Notes: generated from the sequence alone by a model not told the origin. A stretch of 64,000 bases of DNA from Marinobacter sp. LV10R510-11A (GCF_900215155.1 NZ_LT907980.1:558001-622000); one strand, 5' to 3'. Numbered from the stretch's first letter, positions 35,617 through 47,037 are shown. Program-made: numbers and translations.

Positions 35617-37612
35617 GGCGCGCCGTCCAACGGGTAATTGCTGCGCTCAGTTGCTTGCGGTTGTAAGGCTTGGTGATGTAGTCGTTCATGCCACTGGCAA
35701 AGCAGTCGTCCCGATCCCCCTGCATTACGTTTGCGGTAACGGCTATTATTGGTAAGTCTTGCCACTTTGGGTTTTTGCGAATTTTACGAGTGGTCTCGTA
35801 GCCATCCATTACCGGCATCTGGCAGTCCATGAGTATCAGATCGTAATGGTTTTGTTCCAGAGCCTCGATCGCCAGTTGGCCGTTTTCTGCCGTATCTGCG
35901 TGATGCCCCATTTTTTTCAATAGCATGCCGGCGACCATCTGGTTTACCTCGTTGTCTTCAACCAGAAGTATCCGCAGTGAACGCTGTGGTTGGGAGCTGC
36001 TTTCGGGCAAATCGGTAGGTTCGGTAAGCTGTTCAGGGGTGTCGGTACCCAGGTTGCTGTAGACAGGTAGCGGCAGGGTGACGGTAAACTGCGTGCCTTG
36101 CTGCTCTTTGGAGTCGACCTTAATTTGCCCATGCATGCGCTCAATCAGCTGGCGGCAGAGTGTTAGCCCTAGCCCTGTGCCACCATACAGACGTGTGGTT
36201 TGTGTGTCGGCCTGAGAGAAGGGCGAAAATATCCGGCGCAGGCCTTCTTTGCTCATACCGATGCCAGTGTCGGTTACATCGATGGTTAGCGTGTTTTCGG
36301 AATAGTGGGCGGTGATACGCACGTTACCGGAATCGGTAAATTTAATGGCATTGCTAAGCAAATTATTCAGAATTTGGCGGATACGAGTTGGGTCGCCCAG
36401 GAATTGATCCGGGAACCCTGGGTCCGTCTCCGCAATCAGCTCAACGCCTTTGGCGCGGGCCTGCTGAGTGTGCAGTGTTGCACACTCCTCAATCAGGCCG
36501 TGCATGTCGAAGGGTATGTTCTCCAGATTGAGTTTTCCGGCCTCAACCTTGGAAATATCCAGAATGTCATTAAGTATGCCGAGCAGGCTTTCCCCAGCCG
36601 ATAAGGCAATTTGCAGGCGATGCTGCTTGGTAGAGTCTTGCTCACCCTCCACCGCAAGCCCTAGCATCCCCAGCACACCGTTCAGTGGGGTGCGTATTTC
36701 GTGGCTCATGCTAGCCAGAAAGGTGGCCCTGGCTCTGGCCCTACGCATGGCATCTTCTTTAGCCTTTACCAGCGCTCGGTTGCCCTGTAGCAGCGCGTGG
36801 TTCTTGTCGGATATTTCCCGGGTACGGTTTTCGACCTCCTGCTCCAGTTCGTCGGAATAGTTTTTCATGGCATTTTTTGCCGTGCGGAGTTGGTCAAGGG
36901 TGGAATCTATGGTTTCCAAGTGCTGATTGATAATCTCCACCATTTTGCCTATTTCATCCCGCTGATGGCCTGGAGGAACGGGCAAACGGATCTTCTCTGG
37001 TGAGCTGGCCTTGACCTGACTCAGTGCGTCGATAACGCTGAGCATGGGCCGTGTGAGAATTAGATAGAAAATACCAAGCAGCGAAGCGGCAAGAATGAGG
37101 CTTTTCAGCAGCCCGCTGACCAGCGTATAACTCGCGCGCTCCAGAAACTGCAGACCGTAGTGATAAGTGTCAACGGTCACCACCAGCTCGCCTAAGGGAA
37201 GGTTGTTGAGCTGTGAAACGCGCAGCTCCCGGCTGAAAACCCGGCTAGCGCCAAACAGTTCATCACTGATCCAGCGATAGGGTGAGACAGGGCTGCTTTT
37301 GCTGGCGGCCGCCATGGTGCCGTTTTCGGTATCGACAATTCTCGCGTCAATAGTAGCCGGGTGCCGAAGAAGACCGTCAAGCAGCTCTTCTGCCAAGCGC
37401 ACATCAATGTTGTAGGCAATCTGGGAGGCAGGGTTATGGCTGATTTCAATCAGCGCCTGAATGTCCTCGTCCATGGACTGTTGGGCGCCGAAGTAGTCCA
37501 GAGTTATCTGTACAGCGTTAAGAATAAGCCCCAACACCATAGCGATCAGCACCGTATCGCGGGTGAGTCGGTAAGAAAGCCGGTGTTTGAAGCCTTTTGT
37601 CACGGATATCAC
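35600..37612 (-). CDS. Hybrid sensor histidine kinase/response regulator
   Basis: A 670-residue membrane sensor. Two membrane spans (about residues 20-40 and 165-185) enclose a periplasmic domain; then a HAMP-like region (about 190-245), coiled coil, HisKA with MSHEIRTPLNGVLGMLG (phospho-His near residue 300), HATPase with LSNAIKFTDSG and GGTGLGLTLC, and a C-terminal receiver (about 545-660) with phospho-acceptor Asp in LILMDCQMPVMDG. No Hpt domain is present, so a separate phosphotransfer protein is needed. The start is ambiguous between GTG 37612 and GTG 37603. The signal is unknown. Confidence 0.9.
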   Translation of the reverse strand: MISVTKGFKHRLSYRLTRDTVLIAMVLGLILNAVQITLDYFGAQQSMDEDIQALIEISHNPASQIAYNIDVRLAEELLDGLLRHPATIDARIVDTENGTMAAASKSSPVSPYRWISDELFGASRVFSRELRVSQLNNLPLGELVVTVDTYHYGLQFLERASYTLVSGLLKSLILAASLLGIFYLILTRPMLSVIDALSQVKASSPEKIRLPVPPGHQRDEIGKMVEIINQHLETIDSTLDQLRTAKNAMKNYSDELEQEVENRTREISDKNHALLQGNRALVKAKEDAMRRARARATFLASMSHEIRTPLNGVLGMLGLAVEGEQDSTKQHRLQIALSAGESLLGILNDILDISKVEAGKLNLENIPFDMHGLIEECATLHTQQARAKGVELIAETDPGFPDQFLGDPTRIRQILNNLLSNAIKFTDSGNVRITAHYSENTLTIDVTDTGIGMSKEGLRRIFSPFSQADTQTTRLYGGTGLGLTLCRQLIERMHGQIKVDSKEQQGTQFTVTLPLPVYSNLGTDTPEQLTEPTDLPESSSQPQRSLRILLVEDNEVNQMVAGMLLKKMGHHADTAENGQLAIEALEQNHYDLILMDCQMPVMDGYETTRKIRKNPKWQDLPIIAVTANVMQGDRDDCFASGMNDYITKPYNRKQLSAAITRWTARPTKAF

Positions 37613-37653
37613 AGTCCCTGTTCACGGGCAGAATTACAGCCCGTCTCGTATCT

Positions 37654-38427
37654 TCAGTCGTCGTAGTCGGCTTTTTTCTTCCACTCATCATCGTGAAGAA
37701 AGTTGTCCCACTGTTTGTCGAGTTGTGATTCGGATTCGGCAGCGCCGGTGTTCTCTCCATCTGCATTCAGGGCTTCTAGTTCCTTTATTCGGGTGCGGAA
37801 GCTCTTGACCGCTTTCATGGCAAGCGGATTGTCCTTGGATTTGCCCATTTCTGTGCTGGCCATATGGTAGGCGTGAATCGCCTTGCGTATCTCGTTTTGG
37901 CGGATAAGGTCGCGAGCCTGGAACACGTGGAAGTCTGCGTGAGTTTTATGCACTAAAAACAGAACATACTTTAGGTTCTTTTTGGCGGTTGCCCCATCGA
38001 TGCGTCCACTTTTGTGCATGGCTTCAATGAGCTTGAATAGATTTTGAAGCAATTCTTTAACGTAAGTGGATTTTTCCGCTGAATCGATTTTGACCGGCCG
38101 CATCTCATCTCGGTTTTCACGAATCTGAGTCTTTAGTTGCAACGCAGACTCACGCCACTGCTCAACAGGTAGGTCAGATTTAAGCCCGGTCAAGTCGTTG
38201 CACACATCCTCCATGCGCCTGAGCAGTAACAGCTTCAGGTCGCCTGTCAAATACTGCCCAGGAAGCTCAGAAAGCAGGAGGTTACACCGCTTGTAGCTAT
38301 CCTCCAATGCCGTGATTTTGCGGCCACGTTCAATCCGGGCTTTTTCGCGCATTTGGCTGATAACAATAACGGCGATCGAAATCACAACGATGGCCACCAA
38401 AGCAAAGACGATAGTAATGGTATTCAT
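37654..38427 (-). CDS. Membrane-anchored helical protein of unknown function
   Basis: A 257-residue protein with one N-terminal membrane span (TIVFALVAIVVISIAVIVI) followed by a long, charged, mostly helical cytoplasmic or periplasmic domain with repeated Leu/Lys/Arg/Glu patterns (LLLLRRMEDVCNDL, KEKARIERGRK-like stretches) and an acidic tail ending KKADYDD. I recognise no domain. The start at 38427 is chosen because the longer frame (38571) adds a second hydrophobic segment followed by polar sequence unlike a real N-terminus. It lies 41 bases after the kinase start, on the same strand upstream of it, and may be co-transcribed with the kinase. Confidence 0.7.
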   Translation of the reverse strand: MNTITIVFALVAIVVISIAVIVISQMREKARIERGRKITALEDSYKRCNLLLSELPGQYLTGDLKLLLLRRMEDVCNDLTGLKSDLPVEQWRESALQLKTQIRENRDEMRPVKIDSAEKSTYVKELLQNLFKLIEAMHKSGRIDGATAKKNLKYVLFLVHKTHADFHVFQARDLIRQNEIRKAIHAYHMASTEMGKSKDNPLAMKAVKSFRTRIKELEALNADGENTGAAESESQLDKQWDNFLHDDEWKKKADYDD

Positions 38428-38672
38428 TTTTGTGTAATGACTCCGGCTCTTGGGCAAGTCATGCCTGGTGCAAAATTTTGACTTGATATACCGGGTTTGT
38501 CCGGCAAGTATCAGAAAGGTTAGCAGAAATACGGCGGTGATTCTGAAATCAAATAGGAAGGTTCGTTTCAACTATTGATTTGGTGAATTATTTTTATCCT
38601 GTATATTAAGCTGATGAATGGTGCGCGCGAGTTGTGCCCAGCGAATGATTTTATCGTGTTCTGGAGCTGCCG

Positions 38673-39671
38673 ATGGATATTTCCCGCATTGATCTCAATC
38701 TTCTTGTTTATCTTGATGTTTTACTGAGGGAACGCAATGTAACTAAGTCCGCAAACCATCTCGGTATTACTCAGCCAGCCATGAGTAACAGCCTGCGCCG
38801 GTTGCGTGACCTGTTCGCTGACCCGTTATTGGTACGAACCAGTGAAGGGATGACGGCTACGGAGCGTGCCCGTGAGCTGCAGCCGCTGGTGCGGAGCATT
38901 CTTTCAGATATTGAGCAGGCGGTGCAGGAAAAAACACCGTTTGCGGCGCTGGAAAGTCAGCGGGTGTTTCGCATTATGGCCAGTGACTACGCAGAATCTT
39001 GCCTGATGCCGAGGGTTTTGCGGCGGATCCGCCAAGAGGCTCCGCACGTAACATTGGATGTACTGACTCCGAGCGACGTGAGCTTTCTGGACGTGGATCA
39101 GGGGCGCCTAGATATGGCAATTAACCGCTTCGACAAAATCCCCCAGTCGTTTCATCAGAAAACGCTCTGGATTGAATACTTTGCCTGCTTGATGAATGCC
39201 CGCAATCCAATATTAAAAGAGCCGTTTACTTTGGACTCGTACCTGGGCGCCAGCCATATCTGGGTCAGTAAAACCGGCTTTGGTGTGGGTGTCGGGGTAA
39301 ACCCGAAGGACGTCCAGCGGCTTGGTTGGGTTGATGAGGCTTTGTCTCGAATGGGGAGCAAACGACAGATCTCCGTGTTTACCCGGCATTACCAGTCGGC
39401 CATGCTGCTGGCGGAGCAGCACGATCTTATCGCCACCCTGCCGTCGCGGGCGGCCTGGCTGCAAAAAGATAACGCTAACCTGGTGGTGAAAATTCCACCC
39501 TTCGAGATTCCGCCTTTCGAACTGAAAATGGCTTGGAGCCCGCTATTGCAGCACAACTCTGACCATCAATGGCTTCGCAGGTTGATTTCAGACGTTGCGG
39601 AAGAGGTTGATGAGGAATTTGCACCCTTTGGAGCGCGCTTCGAGTCTGTGGATGCGCCTTTTGCGCATTAG
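38673..39671 (+). CDS. LysR-type transcriptional regulator
   Basis: A 332-residue LysR regulator. The N-terminal winged helix (DLNLLVYLDVLLRERNVTKSANHLGITQPAMSNSLRRLR, given in part: residues 5-45) is intact; the C-terminal substrate domain resembles the NodD/LeuO group. A five-residue tandem repeat (IPPFEIPPFE) occurs near residue 273. It is divergent from the unknown membrane protein across 245 bases of AT-rich DNA, the classic place for an autoregulated operator. The stop abuts the convergent GNAT gene with no bases between. Effector unknown. Confidence 0.9.
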   Translation: MDISRIDLNLLVYLDVLLRERNVTKSANHLGITQPAMSNSLRRLRDLFADPLLVRTSEGMTATERARELQPLVRSILSDIEQAVQEKTPFAALESQRVFRIMASDYAESCLMPRVLRRIRQEAPHVTLDVLTPSDVSFLDVDQGRLDMAINRFDKIPQSFHQKTLWIEYFACLMNARNPILKEPFTLDSYLGASHIWVSKTGFGVGVGVNPKDVQRLGWVDEALSRMGSKRQISVFTRHYQSAMLLAEQHDLIATLPSRAAWLQKDNANLVVKIPPFEIPPFELKMAWSPLLQHNSDHQWLRRLISDVAEEVDEEFAPFGARFESVDAPFAH

Positions 39672-40640
39672 TTAGAGCGGTAGTTGGCGCAATTCAAGCG
39701 AGCTGCGCCCGGCGTCCCACATGCGCTGGAAGTTTTCCGCCAGTAGCTTTACTCGGCCACTGTCGGCAAACCCTGCAAACCCTGAAGGCCGGTTGAAGTC
39801 GTGGCGGAACACCACGCCTTGCCGATCTACGAGCATAAAAGGCTGATTTTCATGGGGGTAGTCGCTGTCGATCAGCCTCAGCTGAATACGGCTCGGCAGC
39901 CTCCGCATCAGCTCCACCAGGTGATGGCGGCGTTTTATAAGCGATTGGTCATCATGGATCAGCAGGCGAATCTCGCTAAGCCTGTGACGCCGTGCAAGGC
40001 CGGATACCAATTCTCTGAATCTGTGTCGATCGTAAAGATCGTGATCCAGTACCCGGTCATAAAGCCATAGCCTCTGACCCGCCTGGCCCACCATAGAATC
40101 CATGAGATCAAGCATGCTGCTTTCGTTTTCAAAGCGCCAAGATTGAGTGTCTTCGCCCAGTAGCATAGGGCGAAGCCGCTTAGAACCGGCTTGGGCTTCA
40201 AGCAGCGTTGGGGCAAGGCAGCGCATGTCTAGATGTGGGATGCCCGCGTCATCGTAGGGTTCTGAGCACACATGGAACCCGGCGCGTTGATAGAAGGCAA
40301 TGGCGTGTTGCTGGGCAGAGAGCTGCAGTTCTTGATATTGCCCGGCGGATTCTGTGATGAGGTGCCGTAACATGGCCTCACCGATGCCTTGGCCACGGAA
40401 CTCCGGCAGGATGGCCATGCGCCCGATATGGCCAGTTTCGCCCAAGGTGGAGAACAGCCGGGCCACGCCCGCAGGCGTGTTGTCAGGCAAAATCGCGAGA
40501 AAATGATCGGCGATTTCGTCTGTGGCGTCCCATTCCAGCTCGGGCGGAACCTTCTGTTCTTCAACAAATACTTTCTGGCGTATGTCCCGGATGTGCTCCG
40601 GGGCAAGCTGCCAGCTGTATTTTTGAATCCGAACGGTCAT
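39672..40640 (-). CDS. GNAT acetyltransferase fused to a C-terminal DUF7931-like domain
   Basis: A 322-residue two-domain protein. Residues 1-140 are a GNAT fold with acetyl-CoA motif RMAILPEFRGQGIGEAMLRHL and QLSAQQHAIAFYQRAGF. The remaining 170 residues (SMLDLMDSMVGQAGQRLWLYDR, HDDQSLIKRRHHLVELMRRLP, FNRPSGFAGFAD) look like a DUF7931 or phospholipase-D-like module of unknown role. The start at 40640 (MTVRIQKYSW) is preferred to an in-frame site at 40730 that overlaps roxA. It follows roxA by four bases and is last in the mnmA-hflD-purB-roxA unit. Confidence 0.82.
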   Translation of the reverse strand: MTVRIQKYSWQLAPEHIRDIRQKVFVEEQKVPPELEWDATDEIADHFLAILPDNTPAGVARLFSTLGETGHIGRMAILPEFRGQGIGEAMLRHLITESAGQYQELQLSAQQHAIAFYQRAGFHVCSEPYDDAGIPHLDMRCLAPTLLEAQAGSKRLRPMLLGEDTQSWRFENESSMLDLMDSMVGQAGQRLWLYDRVLDHDLYDRHRFRELVSGLARRHRLSEIRLLIHDDQSLIKRRHHLVELMRRLPSRIQLRLIDSDYPHENQPFMLVDRQGVVFRHDFNRPSGFAGFADSGRVKLLAENFQRMWDAGRSSLELRQLPL

Positions 40641-40644
40641 GGCA

Positions 40645-41796
40645 TCACTCGAAATATATAGAGCCTTGGTTATAAAGATTTGCCAGCAGGCCGAGCAGGG
40701 CCGGGTCTCCAGCAAACTGAGCCAGTGCATTCATGTCAATGCGCGCTCCCGCACACAGTAAGGGTGCCAGCGGGCGCGCATCTCCCTTAAGCAGAAATTG
40801 TTCGCCGTCTGCAAACAGGGCAGTTTCGTCGCCATCTTCATGATAAGCGAAACGCGAACCCTCGTTCCAGCGCAACTGCTCGCCAGCCCGGATGGATTCG
40901 GCGAAGCTTTCATCCGACGTAGGCTCATCCGCAGGCACCATAACATCCATGCTTTTCGGTGCTGTGGTGTACTGACCAAACCACAGAGCCAGCTGGCGTT
41001 TGTCTTGGAGCTTTTCCGTCAGGACGGCTTGCAGTCGGTCAATAACGGCGGGGGCAATCGTGCCCGGATTATCCTGAACCTGAAGGTCTGGATCATTTAG
41101 ATGATTGGCCGCATCCGACTGGTTGCACAGGAAATCGGTAAATCCGGTTAGCAGGTCGTCGATAGTTGGTGCACGAAAGCCTACCGATAGGGTGATGCAA
41201 TCGTCCTCTGCCACGCCGTGATGGCCAATGCCCGGTGGTAGGTACAGCATGTCGCCGGGCTCAAGGGTGACGGTTTCTTCGCCTTCCCAGCTGCTGAGTA
41301 TACGCAGTGGCGTGCCTTCTACCCGCGATGAGCTTTGATCACAGCGGCCGCCGAACGTCCAGCGCCTGTGGCCTTGGGCCTGTAGCAGAAACACATCATA
41401 CTGGTCGTAATGAGGCCCAACGCTGCCGCCCTTGGGCGCATAGCTCGCCATGATGTCATCAAGACGCCAGTTGGGCACAAAACGGAAGTGGTCAAGCAAA
41501 TCCGCCACTTCGGGAACCCAGTGATCAAGCCCCTGTACCAGCAAGGTCCAGTCCTGCTCGGGGAGCTGGCTGAAGCGCTCTTCCGAGAAAGGGCCGTTAT
41601 GCAACTGCCAAGGTTTGCCTTCATCGTTTTTGATGACAATGCGAGATTCCACGCCTTCTTCACAGGCAAGGCCCGCTAGCTCGTCAGCATCGACAGGGCA
41701 CTGGAAGCCGGGAAATGCCTGGCGGATGACCAGCGGCTTCTTTTGCCAGTAGTCCTTCAGAAAGTCAGAAGGCGAACGTCCGCCAAGCATGTCCAT
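40645..41796 (-). CDS. roxA: Ribosomal protein uL16 arginine hydroxylase RoxA (YcfD)
   Basis: A 383-residue JmjC-type 2-oxoglutarate/iron oxygenase that hydroxylates an arginine of ribosomal protein L16. The iron-binding HxD motif appears in SVGPHYDQYDVFLLQ (about residue 130) and the distal His in LPPGIGHHGVAEDD (about residue 192); SPSDFLKDYWQKKPLVIRQA is the family N-terminus. The C-terminal winged-helix part is present. It lies 17 bases after purB on the same strand. Confidence 0.92.
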   Translation of the reverse strand: MDMLGGRSPSDFLKDYWQKKPLVIRQAFPGFQCPVDADELAGLACEEGVESRIVIKNDEGKPWQLHNGPFSEERFSQLPEQDWTLLVQGLDHWVPEVADLLDHFRFVPNWRLDDIMASYAPKGGSVGPHYDQYDVFLLQAQGHRRWTFGGRCDQSSSRVEGTPLRILSSWEGEETVTLEPGDMLYLPPGIGHHGVAEDDCITLSVGFRAPTIDDLLTGFTDFLCNQSDAANHLNDPDLQVQDNPGTIAPAVIDRLQAVLTEKLQDKRQLALWFGQYTTAPKSMDVMVPADEPTSDESFAESIRAGEQLRWNEGSRFAYHEDGDETALFADGEQFLLKGDARPLAPLLCAGARIDMNALAQFAGDPALLGLLANLYNQGSIYFE

Positions 41797-41813
41797 CGTG
41801 GTGCTTCCTCAGT

Positions 41814-43199
<1,386 letters not shown>

Positions 43200-43271
43200 T
43201 CAAAGAATCGGTTCAGAAAAAGGGGATGTACCATAATACACCAGCACCGGCGGTGAATCAGCGATGGCAGG

Positions 43272-43916
43272 TCAGTTATCAAGTGAGCGGTTCGCTTGCT
43301 CCGCAAGTTCTCGGGCATGCTGAATCACCTTGCGGCGCGACAAAACCAATTGCCAACGACGTCCGCCGGTTTGCCTCCAAAGCACCGCAGAGCGAATCCC
43401 TGCAAGCAGGAGCGCCCGCACTTTGGCGGCATTCTCGTCCCGCAGCAGCAGTGAAGGGTTGCCACTTACCTTGATGCGCAGACGGAAGGTGCTGATGGTA
43501 TCCGTGTAAATGGAGGCCAGGTTGCTGACAAGGTTTGTGTGGATGTAGCCAAAATGGCTGGCGGTATGCCGGGCCTGTTCGATACGGCTGCCAATCACCT
43601 CCAGCATGTCGTTGTGCCGATTGAGCTTGGATTCGAGGTGGATCAGGTTCAGCACGTAGCGAAGCACCTCTATGTCCTGCTGCTTGCTTTGTTGACTCAT
43701 CACGGTGGAGAGCGTGATCAGCCCTTCACGTATATCGGTCAGCTCACCACCGTATACGTCCAGCGTGTTGGCCGGGTCGGTGGCGAAAAGTGAGCGCAGA
43801 CAGCTCTCCATGCTGGATTCGTTGCAGCTGCCGTTGTTGGCGATTTGTTGTACAAGATTGGCGGCTTGGAATACGCCCGCTAGCGCCAAGGTCTGGTCGT
43901 GGATTGACCGGCTCAT
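43272..43916 (-). CDS. hflD: High frequency lysogenization protein HflD homologue
   Basis: A 214-residue helical peripheral membrane protein of the HflD/YcfC family. The N-terminal [20 protein letters not shown] and [26 protein letters not shown] near the C-terminus are family signatures. E. coli HflD affects lambda CII stability, but its native function is unclear. Its ATG overlaps the mnmA stop by four bases, and the mnmA-hflD-purB order is conserved. Confidence 0.92.
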   Translation of the reverse strand: MSRSIHDQTLALAGVFQAANLVQQIANNGSCNESSMESCLRSLFATDPANTLDVYGGELTDIREGLITLSTVMSQQSKQQDIEVLRYVLNLIHLESKLNRHNDMLEVIGSRIEQARHTASHFGYIHTNLVSNLASIYTDTISTFRLRIKVSGNPSLLLRDENAAKVRALLLAGIRSAVLWRQTGGRRWQLVLSRRKVIQHARELAEQANRSLDN

Positions 43917-45094
43917 TGGGGAGCCTCCTGTGCGCCAGTCTGTGAAAGGCGATCGGGGAGGGCTTCGTCGTCACGCCAGGTTTCAGTGATCACGCCGCCT
44001 CCCAAGCAAATTTCGCCGTCATAGAAAACCACAGACTGTCCCGGTGTTACGGCTCTTTGGGCGTCATCAAAAACCACTTTCACACCGCCTTGAATCACTG
44101 TTACTTCGCAATCCTGATCCGGCTGCCGGTAGCGGGTTTTGGCTTTGCAGCGGAAAGACTGTGCCGGTGCCTCTGCAGTCACCCAGTCAACCGCGTCTGA
44201 TAGCAGCCCCCGGGAAAACAGCAGCGGGTGATGCTTGCCTTGAACGGCTGTTAACACGTTACGGGTCAAATCTTTTTCGGCCACGTACCAAGGGTCATCC
44301 CCAAAGTCGCTTAAACCGCCAATTCCCAAACCCTGGCGCTGGCCGATGGTGTGATACATCAATCCTTGGTGACGGCCGATCTTCTTGCCTTCCGGGGTTT
44401 CTATATCACCCGGCTGGGCCGGCAGATACTGTTTTAGGAAATCGCTGAATTTACGCTCACCAATAAAGCAGATACCGGTTGAGTCTTTCTTGTCGTGGGT
44501 GACAAAGCCTTGTTGTTCGGCGATCCGGCGCACCTCTGGTTTCTCTAGCTCACCGACGGGGAACAAGGTGCGAGCGATGCGATCACCCGATACAGCATGC
44601 AGGAAGTAGCTCTGATCCTTATTGCCGTCTAGACCTTTCAGTAAAAGTGCTTTGCCCGACCCATCCGCAAGCGGGCGCTGGCGGGTATAATGTCCAGTGG
44701 CAATATAATCTGCACCCAGTGTGGTGGCATAGTCGAGAAAGGCCCGAAACTTCACTTCTTTGTTGCAAAGGATGTCTGGGTTGGGCGTGCGCCCAGCCTG
44801 ATATTCCGCTAGAAAGTGTTCGAATACGCGATCCCAGTATTCGGCGGCGAAGCTGGCAGTGTGCAGCTTGATGCCGATAACATCCGCAACCGCTTGGGCA
44901 TCTGCGAGGTCGGTCATGGCGGTGCAGTATTCGGTACCGTCATCTTCGTCCCAGTTCTTCATGAACAGGCCTTCGACCTGATACCCCTGATCCTTTAATA
45001 ACCAGGCAGCAACCGAAGAATCGACACCGCCGGACATGCCGACGATTACGCGTGTGTTTTCCTGAATGGGGGCTTCGGATGATGAATTCGTCAT
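43913..45094 (-). CDS. mnmA: tRNA-specific 2-thiouridylase MnmA
   Basis: A 393-residue PP-loop enzyme placing sulfur on U34 of tRNA-Lys, -Glu and -Gln, receiving it through the Tus relay (TusA is at 27715). [14 protein letters not shown] is the ATP site, [10 protein letters not shown] binds tRNA, and catalytic cysteines lie in [11 protein letters not shown] and [15 protein letters not shown] 45094 is preferred to GTG 45109 because it leaves a normal N-terminus. First of mnmA-hflD coupled genes. Confidence 0.96.
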   Translation of the reverse strand: MTNSSSEAPIQENTRVIVGMSGGVDSSVAAWLLKDQGYQVEGLFMKNWDEDDGTEYCTAMTDLADAQAVADVIGIKLHTASFAAEYWDRVFEHFLAEYQAGRTPNPDILCNKEVKFRAFLDYATTLGADYIATGHYTRQRPLADGSGKALLLKGLDGNKDQSYFLHAVSGDRIARTLFPVGELEKPEVRRIAEQQGFVTHDKKDSTGICFIGERKFSDFLKQYLPAQPGDIETPEGKKIGRHQGLMYHTIGQRQGLGIGGLSDFGDDPWYVAEKDLTRNVLTAVQGKHHPLLFSRGLLSDAVDWVTAEAPAQSFRCKAKTRYRQPDQDCEVTVIQGGVKVVFDDAQRAVTPGQSVVFYDGEICLGGGVITETWRDDEALPDRLSQTGAQEAPQ

Positions 45095-45145
45095 GACAGC
45101 TCTGGGCACCGGTATAAAACGCGGGAGTCTACCATTTTGTGCGGG

Positions 45146-45595
45146 TTACGTCTGCGGGTCTGCGATCACATCCAGCGGATAACGCCGGCCTTTTCGGTAA
45201 TCTTCTATGCTTTTGATAACCAGCGGGCTACGGAGCTTATCGCCTAGTTTTCGGATGTCGTCCAGCGTTAGCCAGTGCGCAGCGATGATTCCAGTGTCGA
45301 GTTCGTCGGTTACTTGCTGGCGAGCCCTGCCTATGAAGCAGAAACGGTAGTAGGTTACGCCGTTTGTGGGTGCCTTATAGGTATAGAGCCCCAGAAAGTG
45401 TTCTGGCTCGATTACCCATCCCGTTTCTTCCAAGGCTTCGCGCTTTACAGCGTCCAGAATGGCTTCGTCTTCTTCAACATGCCCCGCGGGCTGGTTAAAT
45501 ACAATTCTCCCGCCGCTGCGCTCTTCAACCATCAAGAAGCGGCCACGTTCATCTTCAACTACCACGGCTACCGTGGCATGGGGTGTCCAAGTCAT
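45146..45595 (-). CDS. nudJ: Nudix hydrolase NudJ type
   Basis: A 149-residue phosphatase with an intact Nudix box spanning residues 38-60 ([13 protein letters not shown], then [10 protein letters not shown]). [25 protein letters not shown] and the C-terminal [21 protein letters not shown] are typical of NudJ, which hydrolyses HMP-PP and nucleoside triphosphates. It overlaps the rluE stop by four bases and precedes mnmA by about 50 bases. Confidence 0.9.
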   Translation of the reverse strand: MTWTPHATVAVVVEDERGRFLMVEERSGGRIVFNQPAGHVEEDEAILDAVKREALEETGWVIEPEHFLGLYTYKAPTNGVTYYRFCFIGRARQQVTDELDTGIIAAHWLTLDDIRKLGDKLRSPLVIKSIEDYRKGRRYPLDVIADPQT

Positions 45596-46236
45596 GATCT
45601 TTGGATCGTCCGTGGCGTCTTGGCGGATCGGGCGCGCGGCGGCTGCTTTCGGGGTTGCGCGGCTGCTGGGAGATTGATCGAGATTTCCCGGTATTTTCCA
45701 GGCTCAAGCCCATCCAGCGACCAGTCGCCGATACGGTAGCGGATCAACCGCAACGTTGGAAACCCGACGGCAGCTGTCATCCGCCGCACCTGTCTGTTTC
45801 TGCCTTCGGTTATGGTCAGTTCCAGCCAGCTGGTGGGCACCGTATCGCGTTGGCGCACAGGTGGCACTCTGGGCCAGAGTTTTGGCTCCTCCATCCGGCG
45901 GGCTTTTGCCGGCCGGGTGCGGCCATCCTTAAGGGTTACGCCGGCACAAAGAGCTTCTATTGCGCTTGCAGACACATCGCCTTCAACTTGAACCCAATAT
46001 GTTTTGGCCATTTTCAGGGCGGGGGATGCAATACGATGCTGCAGGGAGCCGTTGCTGGTTAGCAGAAGAAGACCTTCGGAATCGTAATCCAGTCGCCCAG
46101 CGGGGTAGATGCCTGGGATACGAACCCAGTCAGCTAGGGTTGAGCGCGGTTTCTGCCCTGCGGTCGCGGGCGCATCCGTATCCGTAAACTGGCTGAGCAC
46201 CTGAAAAGGCTTGTTGAAAAGGATGAGTTCAGCCAT
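45592..46236 (-). CDS. rluE: 23S rRNA pseudouridine(2457) synthase RluE type
   Basis: A 214-residue RsuA-family pseudouridine synthase without the S4 domain. The catalytic Asp sits in [19 protein letters not shown] (about residue 50), and [26 protein letters not shown] is the RsuA/RluE C-terminal signature. A basic Pro/Arg tail follows. It is the first gene of a unit continuing through nudJ. Confidence 0.9.
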   Translation of the reverse strand: MAELILFNKPFQVLSQFTDTDAPATAGQKPRSTLADWVRIPGIYPAGRLDYDSEGLLLLTSNGSLQHRIASPALKMAKTYWVQVEGDVSASAIEALCAGVTLKDGRTRPAKARRMEEPKLWPRVPPVRQRDTVPTSWLELTITEGRNRQVRRMTAAVGFPTLRLIRYRIGDWSLDGLEPGKYREISINLPAAAQPRKQPPRARSAKTPRTIQRS

Positions 46237-46347
46237 GGAGACGGTTCTCGAGCGGGGAAGTAAAATCAGAGTGAGGGTACTTCGAAAAATAGGCGTTTGA
46301 TAGCGCGAGACAGATCGAATGTCTTGCGAACTGGATGCACGGGCTGA

Positions 46348-46376
46348 ATCCTGCCGGATTTTATCCGGCAGGATTG
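46348..46376 (-). terminator. Perfect hairpin downstream of the cold-shock gene
   Basis: AATCCTGCCGGA (46348-46359) pairs perfectly with TCCGGCAGGATT (46365-46376) over a five-base loop. It starts 33 bases beyond the stop of the cold-shock gene. The stem ends in TT but no longer T-run follows. Placed for termination on the minus strand. Confidence 0.7.
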
Positions 46377-46409
46377 TTCAGTCTGTGTACGGCCTGTCTG
46401 GTATGTGCT

Positions 46410-46727
46410 TCAGGCGTTTACAGCGCGGGGAGGGTAGTCTCCGCGATCCGCTTCAGTCGTTTCGGTCGTTTTTTCCGAAGTATCTGAAGCGCCGGCTTGG
46501 GTTTCAGCCTGCCCGCCCGCCTGCTCCTCGGGCACGATGTTGACGGCATGCACCCCCTTTTCACTGGGTTTTTTGTCGAAATTGACCGGCTGACCCGCTT
46601 TCAACGTCTTGTAGCCGTCCATATGGACTGACGAAAAGTGGGCAAACAGGTCGTCAGTGCAGCCTTCCTCTATGATGAAGCCGTACCCTTTGGCATTGTT
46701 GAACCACTTTACCTTACCCCTTGGCAT
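46410..46727 (-). CDS. Cold-shock domain protein with acidic tail
   Basis: A 105-residue protein with an N-terminal cold-shock domain (residues 1-67): RNP1-like KGYGFI and RNP2-like LFAHFSSV motifs mark the nucleic-acid-binding face. The remainder is a Glu/Thr/Gln-rich low-complexity tail, longer than in CspA or CspD. The neighbour clpS-clpA, divergent across 310 bases, is the usual partner of CspD-like genes. Likely a single-strand RNA or DNA binder; whether it is CspD itself is not certain because the domain is shorter. Confidence 0.88.
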   Translation of the reverse strand: MPRGKVKWFNNAKGYGFIIEEGCTDDLFAHFSSVHMDGYKTLKAGQPVNFDKKPSEKGVHAVNIVPEEQAGGQAETQAGASDTSEKTTETTEADRGDYPPRAVNA

Positions 46728-47037
46728 GATGAACTCCCTTGTTTTTCTGCTGTCACTTGTTGTTGTTCATTTCACTGGCAGGCTCTGAATCTACATTTTG
46801 CCGACAACCAGTTACAAGAATCACTCATGTATTTACATTATTTAACACTCCAGGTTAACTTTCGGCCAAACCTAGGGTCGAGTCAATACCTTCTATTAAG
46901 GTAATGTGTGGTTGAACGCAGTCCGGAAGCGGTATCATGTTCGTATTGATAACTAACTCACCCTCGGATCGGAATCTGACTTGAAAACCCGGGGCCCGGC
47001 AACCACATTAATGAAAGGCACCGATAAGCGGTAAAGA
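46728..47037. other. 310-base divergent intergenic region, csp to clpS
   Basis: No gene is seen. It must contain both divergent promoters. A small perfect hairpin TACCTT-N5-AAGGTA (46887-46903) lies in it. The clpS leader is purine-rich (GGTAAAGA) but lacks a strong Shine-Dalgarno sequence. No repeat or riboswitch is recognised. Confidence 0.5.

Noticed and set aside
39480..39530. IPPFEIPPFE tandem repeat in the LysR regulator as a sign of damage
   Set aside because: The frame and family length are intact, so it is only a small in-frame duplication.
46887..46903. Small hairpin TACCTT-N5-AAGGTA in the csp/clpS gap
   Set aside because: Six base pairs, AT-rich and without context; expected by chance at this scale.
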